NCBI GenBank assembly: GCA_019237175.1
Contig: JAFAHP010000350.1
Location: 1-8,221 of the forward strand
Source of the DNA: Alphaproteobacteria bacterium
Lineage (GTDB): Bacteria > Pseudomonadota > Alphaproteobacteria > ATCC43930 > CGMCC-115725
Direction: 5' to 3'
Length of the DNA: 8,221 nucleotides
Below the pieces are notes generated by a model. The model was not told the DNA's origin and did no database searches. It was given only the letters and a program-made list of their open reading frames with translations. Each line of letters opens with the position of its first letter. Position 1 is the stretch's first letter. Below are positions 6,990-8,221 of this stretch, in pieces. Both the position numbers and the translations under genes were made by a program.

Positions 6990-7789
6990 GACCAATCCAT
7001 TATCTGCGGTGCCTCATCGGCGTCGCACTGCGTGAATGGCTGCGGTTTCTGAACCAGCGCGGGCGGTTGTTTTCGGCGGTGGTGCGGCCTCTCGTCTGGC
7101 TGGCGATTTTCGCCACCGGTTTTCAATTCGTGCTCGGGGTATCCATCATTCCGCCTTACGAGACCTACATCCCCTACTCGATCTATATAGCACCCGGTTT
7201 GATCGCGATGATCCTGATGTTCAACGGCATGTTGACCTCGTTGTCGATGGTTTACGACCGCGAGATGGGCAGCATGCGGGTGCTGATGATCAGTCCGCTG
7301 CCGCGCTGGTTTTTACTGACGGCGAAACTGATTGCCGGCGTCGTCGTCTCGGTGCTGCAGGCCTATGCCTTTCTGGCGATCGCGTTGATCTGGGAGATCG
7401 AGCCGCCCTGGTACGGATACATTACGGTGCTCCCGGCGCTGATCCTCTCGGGGTTGATGCTGGGGGCGCTGGGCCTCTTGCTATCGTCGGCGATTCGACA
7501 GTTGGAGAATTTCGCCAGCGTTATGAATTTTGTGATCTTTCCGATGTTTTTCGCGTCATCGGCGCTTTATCCGCTGTGGCACGTCAAGGAAGCGAGCCTC
7601 CTCCTATACCGGATCTGCCAGCTCAACCCGTTCACGCATGCCGTCGAGCTGATCCGCTTTGCGCTCTATGGTCAGTTCGAACCGATCTCGGCGGTCGCAC
7701 TCGTCGCCACGACCGCCGTATTTCTGGCGCTGGCGGTCTACGGTTACGATCCGGCCAAGGGCCTGATGGCGCGCCGCACCGCCGAGTGA
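6986..7789 (+). CDS. ABC-2 type transporter permease, alcohol-oxidation-associated
   Basis: A 267-residue inner-membrane protein with six likely membrane spans at about 31-52, 66-88, 109-136, 144-169, 177-198 and 233-253. The VYDREMGSMRVLMISPLPR segment (89-107) is the conserved cytoplasmic loop of ABC-2 permeases, and the LYPLWHVKEA..QLNPFTHAVELIR region (194-224) is typical of their last third. Its start codon lies inside the ATPase stop (ATGA overlap), so the two are translationally coupled and should form one transporter. Permeases of this type normally export or flip substrates rather than import them. Alcohol-oxidation clusters carry a member of this family (PedC-like in pseudomonads). 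The substrate is unknown. Confidence 0.92.
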   Translation: MRPIHYLRCLIGVALREWLRFLNQRGRLFSAVVRPLVWLAIFATGFQFVLGVSIIPPYETYIPYSIYIAPGLIAMILMFNGMLTSLSMVYDREMGSMRVLMISPLPRWFLLTAKLIAGVVVSVLQAYAFLAIALIWEIEPPWYGYITVLPALILSGLMLGALGLLLSSAIRQLENFASVMNFVIFPMFFASSALYPLWHVKEASLLLYRICQLNPFTHAVELIRFALYGQFEPISAVALVATTAVFLALAVYGYDPAKGLMARRTAE

Positions 7790-7808
7790 CTGCGTGGGCC
7801 CAAGTGCC

Positions 7809-7873
7809 GCCCCTCACCCTCTCCCCGCGCGCGGGGAGAGGGTGGACCTGCGCAGCGGGAGCAGGGTGAGAGC
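7809..7873. repeat. Palindromic repeat with perfect 26-bp inner hairpin
   Basis: A perfect 26-bp palindrome occupies 7817-7842 (CCCTCTCCCCGCG followed by its exact complement). An outer arm CTCACCCT (7813-7820) is complementary to AGGGTGAG (7863-7870). The pattern CCCTCACCCTCTCCCCGC...GGGGAGAGGG...AGGGTGAG is, from memory, a very common intergenic repeat in alpha- and betaproteobacteria. It begins about 20 bp after the permease stop and ends just before the next gene's start. In RNA it would form a stable hairpin with no U-tract after it, so it may slow or protect the transcript rather than end it. Confidence 0.8.
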
Positions 7874-7879
7874 AACCCC

Positions 7880-8221
7880 GTGCGGGCAGTTGTTCGTCAC
7901 GCTAACACCGCCGCGATCCTGCTAGCGGCTTCCATTGTCAGCCAATACGCTAATGCGGCCCCACCCGCGCAGGATCCGAATTGGCCTTGCCAGCAGCGGC
8001 TGGTGCCGCATCTTTCTGCCGCGGCCTACTGGAACGGGCCGCCGCTCGACAATATTGGCGATTGGCGTGCCGACCCGGCGGTTGCCGACCTGGTTCGGCG
8101 GCTGGCGCCGCGCCGGGTTTCGACCGAAGACGGGCTTAAAGAAATTGACGCTTTTACCCGCAGCTTGACGGGTGATCGTCAGCGACGGGTGGCGCGCGCC
8201 TTTGAAGGGCTGCTCGAAGAA
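7880..8221 (+). CDS. Exported protein of unknown function, N-terminal part (cut by window edge)
   Basis: A GTG at 7880 opens a frame of 114 codons that runs off the right end with no stop. Residues 1-27 (basic MRAVVRH, then AAILLAASIV, then QYANAA) form a Sec signal peptide with likely cleavage after ANA or ANAA. The visible mature part contains DPNWPCQQRLVPHLSAAAYW (32-51), GPPLDNIGDWRADPAVADLVRRLAPRR (53-79), and acidic-basic helix-rich sequence up to FEGLLEE. The PC..R.VP..S....W.GPP pattern looks like a conserved family of small periplasmic proteins found in PQQ-alcohol clusters, but I recognise no functional domain. It is not the CXXCW-motif protein of these clusters as far as visible: only one cysteine (C37) is present. 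The start is not firm, since the ribosome binding site is weak and the frame has no nearby upstream stop. It is the sixth plus-strand gene and presumably belongs to the same cluster. Confidence 0.8.
   Translation, partial: MRAVVRHANTAAILLAASIVSQYANAAPPAQDPNWPCQQRLVPHLSAAAYWNGPPLDNIGDWRADPAVADLVRRLAPRRVSTEDGLKEIDAFTRSLTGDRQRRVARAFEGLLEE

Noticed and set aside
7817..7842. The perfect 26-bp palindrome as an intrinsic terminator
   Set aside because: It is not followed by a U-run, it belongs to a larger dispersed repeat pattern, and a further cluster gene starts just beyond it.
7036..7869. A 277-codon plus-strand frame overlapping the permease
   Set aside because: The other frame encodes a six-span ABC-2 permease coupled by ATGA to its ATPase. 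This frame is Asp/Arg-rich without membrane spans and runs into the palindromic repeat.
7935..8168. A 77-codon plus-strand frame near the right end
   Set aside because: The frame beginning at GTG 7880 has a signal peptide and ordered motifs and stays open to the edge; this one is its out-of-frame shadow.

Overview
The window looks like a chromosomal segment of a GC-rich alphaproteobacterium. A Hyphomicrobiales- or Rhodospirillales-type methylotroph or alcohol oxidiser fits best, judging from codon use, the style of the dispersed palindromic repeats and the gene set. The taxon is an inference; no rRNA or other marker gene is present.

Left part (1-447): the N-terminus of a minus-strand phage-type tyrosine integrase (DUF4102-like arm-binding domain) runs off the left edge. 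It lies just downstream of a complete tRNA-Ser(UGA) gene with encoded CCA. This is the classic boundary of an integrated genomic island, whose body would lie to the left of base 1. Bases 447-907 hold no gene I can support.

Middle part (908-3042): a minus-strand Hsp20 small heat-shock protein is followed by a GC-rich hairpin that probably ends its transcript. Next is a plus-strand remnant of an acyl-CoA synthetase (AMP-binding family). Then comes a complete minus-strand class III alcohol dehydrogenase, S-(hydroxymethyl)glutathione dehydrogenase, which removes formaldehyde through glutathione.

Right part (3290-8221): a plus-strand gene cluster reads away from the formaldehyde dehydrogenase. 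It encodes a periplasmic class I cytochrome c, a periplasmic binding protein of the PQQ-alcohol-dehydrogenase-associated ABC family, a YVTN-type beta-propeller protein, an ABC ATPase, an ABC-2 type permease overlapping it by 4 nt, and the start of an exported protein of unknown function cut by the right edge. This matches the accessory part of PQQ-dependent alcohol oxidation clusters (ped/exa-like). The quinoprotein dehydrogenase itself is not in the window and probably lies to the right.

Working model: a periplasmic PQQ dehydrogenase oxidises an alcohol and passes electrons to the cytochrome c. Formaldehyde that reaches the cytoplasm is oxidised by the divergently transcribed glutathione-dependent enzyme. 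The role of the binding protein, propeller and exporter-type ABC transporter is not established. Each of the three long gaps in the cluster holds a different palindromic repeat element, and these create misleading N-terminal ORF extensions.
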